From Anaerolineales bacterium UBA2232 (lineage in GTDB: Bacteria; Chloroflexota; Anaerolineae; UBA2200): a stretch of 33,879 nucleotides of DNA. The notes beneath the pieces are model-generated. The model made no database searches. It saw only the letters and a program-made list of their open reading frames with translations, and was not told the origin of the DNA. The translations under genes were made by a program, and so were the position numbers. Below are positions 33,610-33,879 of the stretch, one piece after another. How positions within the stretch are numbered: the first letter of the stretch is position 1; each line of letters begins with the position of its first letter. The DNA lies in contig DDYO01000219.1 of the NCBI GenBank assembly GCA_002348045.1, positions 1 to 33,879 of the forward strand. The letters are read 5' to 3'.

Positions 33610-33637
33610 ATTATATCCATGTTTCCCTGCTTGTCAA
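33610..33637 (-). promoter_or_regulatory. Consensus sigma-70 promoter of the GntR regulator
   Basis: On the minus strand, TTGACA (33637-33632), a 16-base spacer and TATAAT (33615-33610), both perfect. The palindrome TGGATCCA (33603-33610) overlaps the -10/start region and could be part of an operator for the regulator itself. ATGGAT also occurs twice (minus strand) around the -10 box. Confidence 0.75.
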
Positions 33638-33685
33638 GTTGGGTGTTATGCTTGTGGCATGCCCTGGTGCAAGAGCACAGCCAAT

Positions 33686-33714
33686 TTGCCAGCGGCCGCG
33701 GAATCGCGTATCCT
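33686..33714 (+). promoter_or_regulatory. Sigma-70-like promoter of glnS
   Basis: TTGCCA (33686-33691, five of six), a 17-base spacer and TATCCT (33709-33714), 44 bases before the ATG. Confidence 0.5.
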
Positions 33715-33758
33715 AGGAGTATTATCCCAGAGACTCAAGCGGCAGGGGAGCCCTAATC

Positions 33759-33879
33759 ATGACCGTGCCTGAAACCACACCGTCCACTGATTTCATCCGC
33801 GAGATTATCCGCGACGATATGCGCACGCAAAAGTATGCGGGGAGGGTGCACACTCGCTTTCCGCCCGAGCCCAACGGCT
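33759..33879 (+). CDS. glnS: Glutaminyl-tRNA synthetase, N-terminal fragment (cut by window end)
   Basis: Forty codons are visible, ending at the window edge. The text [11 protein letters not shown], then [11 protein letters not shown], is the conserved beginning of bacterial GlnRS just before its HIGH motif; the F-P-P-E-P-N-G run belongs to the first Rossmann strand and loop. The enzyme charges tRNA-Gln directly with glutamine. AGGGGAG lies nine bases before the ATG. It is divergent from the GntR/glutamate synthase cluster, so glutamine-using functions stand back to back. GluRS is excluded because its first loop is typically R-x-A-P-S-P-T-G. Confidence 0.88.
   Translation, partial: MTVPETTPSTDFIREIIRDDMRTQKYAGRVHTRFPPEPNG

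Noticed and set aside
1..33879. tRNA, rRNA, CRISPR arrays, IS elements
   Set aside because: No T-loop-like sequence, regular direct repeats or transposase motifs were found on either strand by eye.

Overview
The window looks like a chromosomal stretch from a high-G+C bacterium, most probably a member of Chloroflexota (Anaerolineae or a relative). This is inferred from the gene mix: an archaeal-type split glutamate synthase, a corrinoid-protein activator, DUF362, a Tat-exported MsrP that also carries a lipobox (as expected for a one-membrane cell), CapA-type lipoproteins and many sigma-70-like promoters. No 16S or other taxonomic marker is present, so the assignment is tentative. No tRNA, rRNA, CRISPR array or intact insertion sequence was seen.

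Left part (1-10.3 kb). The end of a secreted glycoside hydrolase with a dockerin-like C-terminus is followed by a lone NusG/RfaH-type antiterminator, about 700 bases of decayed sequence, an MFS transporter whose start overlaps the end of a broken upstream gene, a YchF-type P-loop protein, and a large CapA-like lipoprotein. Then, between about 740 bases of gene-free DNA and a tail fragment of a second capA-like gene, sits a 760-residue protein with an unrecognised N-terminal region, a four-cysteine zinc ribbon and a C-terminal PD-(D/E)XK nuclease motif. I consider it the best candidate for an undescribed (probably anti-phage) system here.

Middle (10.3-25.2 kb). Mostly housekeeping and catabolic genes with few operons: an S9 peptidase, an OMP-decarboxylase/HPS-family enzyme with a DUF362 protein, an msrP-msrQ pair followed by an LVIVD-repeat protein, an M20 peptidase, a RACo-like [2Fe-2S]/ASKHA protein, an aldo/keto reductase, a polysaccharide deacetylase, an alpha/beta hydrolase and a PfkB-family kinase. 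Several divergent pairs share intergenic regions with recognisable -35/-10 boxes.

Right part (25.2-33.9 kb). A minus-strand cluster reads: GntR/FCD regulator, hairpin plus U-tract, ferredoxin-fused FMN glutamate synthase core, four-cluster ferredoxin, FAD/NAD(P) oxidoreductase, class II glutamine amidotransferase, GXGXG domain, and finally a DUF4914-like PEPCK-fold protein. Together these subunits form a complete split glutamate synthase: glutaminase, ammonia-to-glutamate core, structural domain and an electron-input module. The hairpin lies inside the leader, only about 23 bases before the start codon, so it may be an attenuator. A divergent glnS (glutaminyl-tRNA synthetase) starts at the right edge and is cut by the window end.
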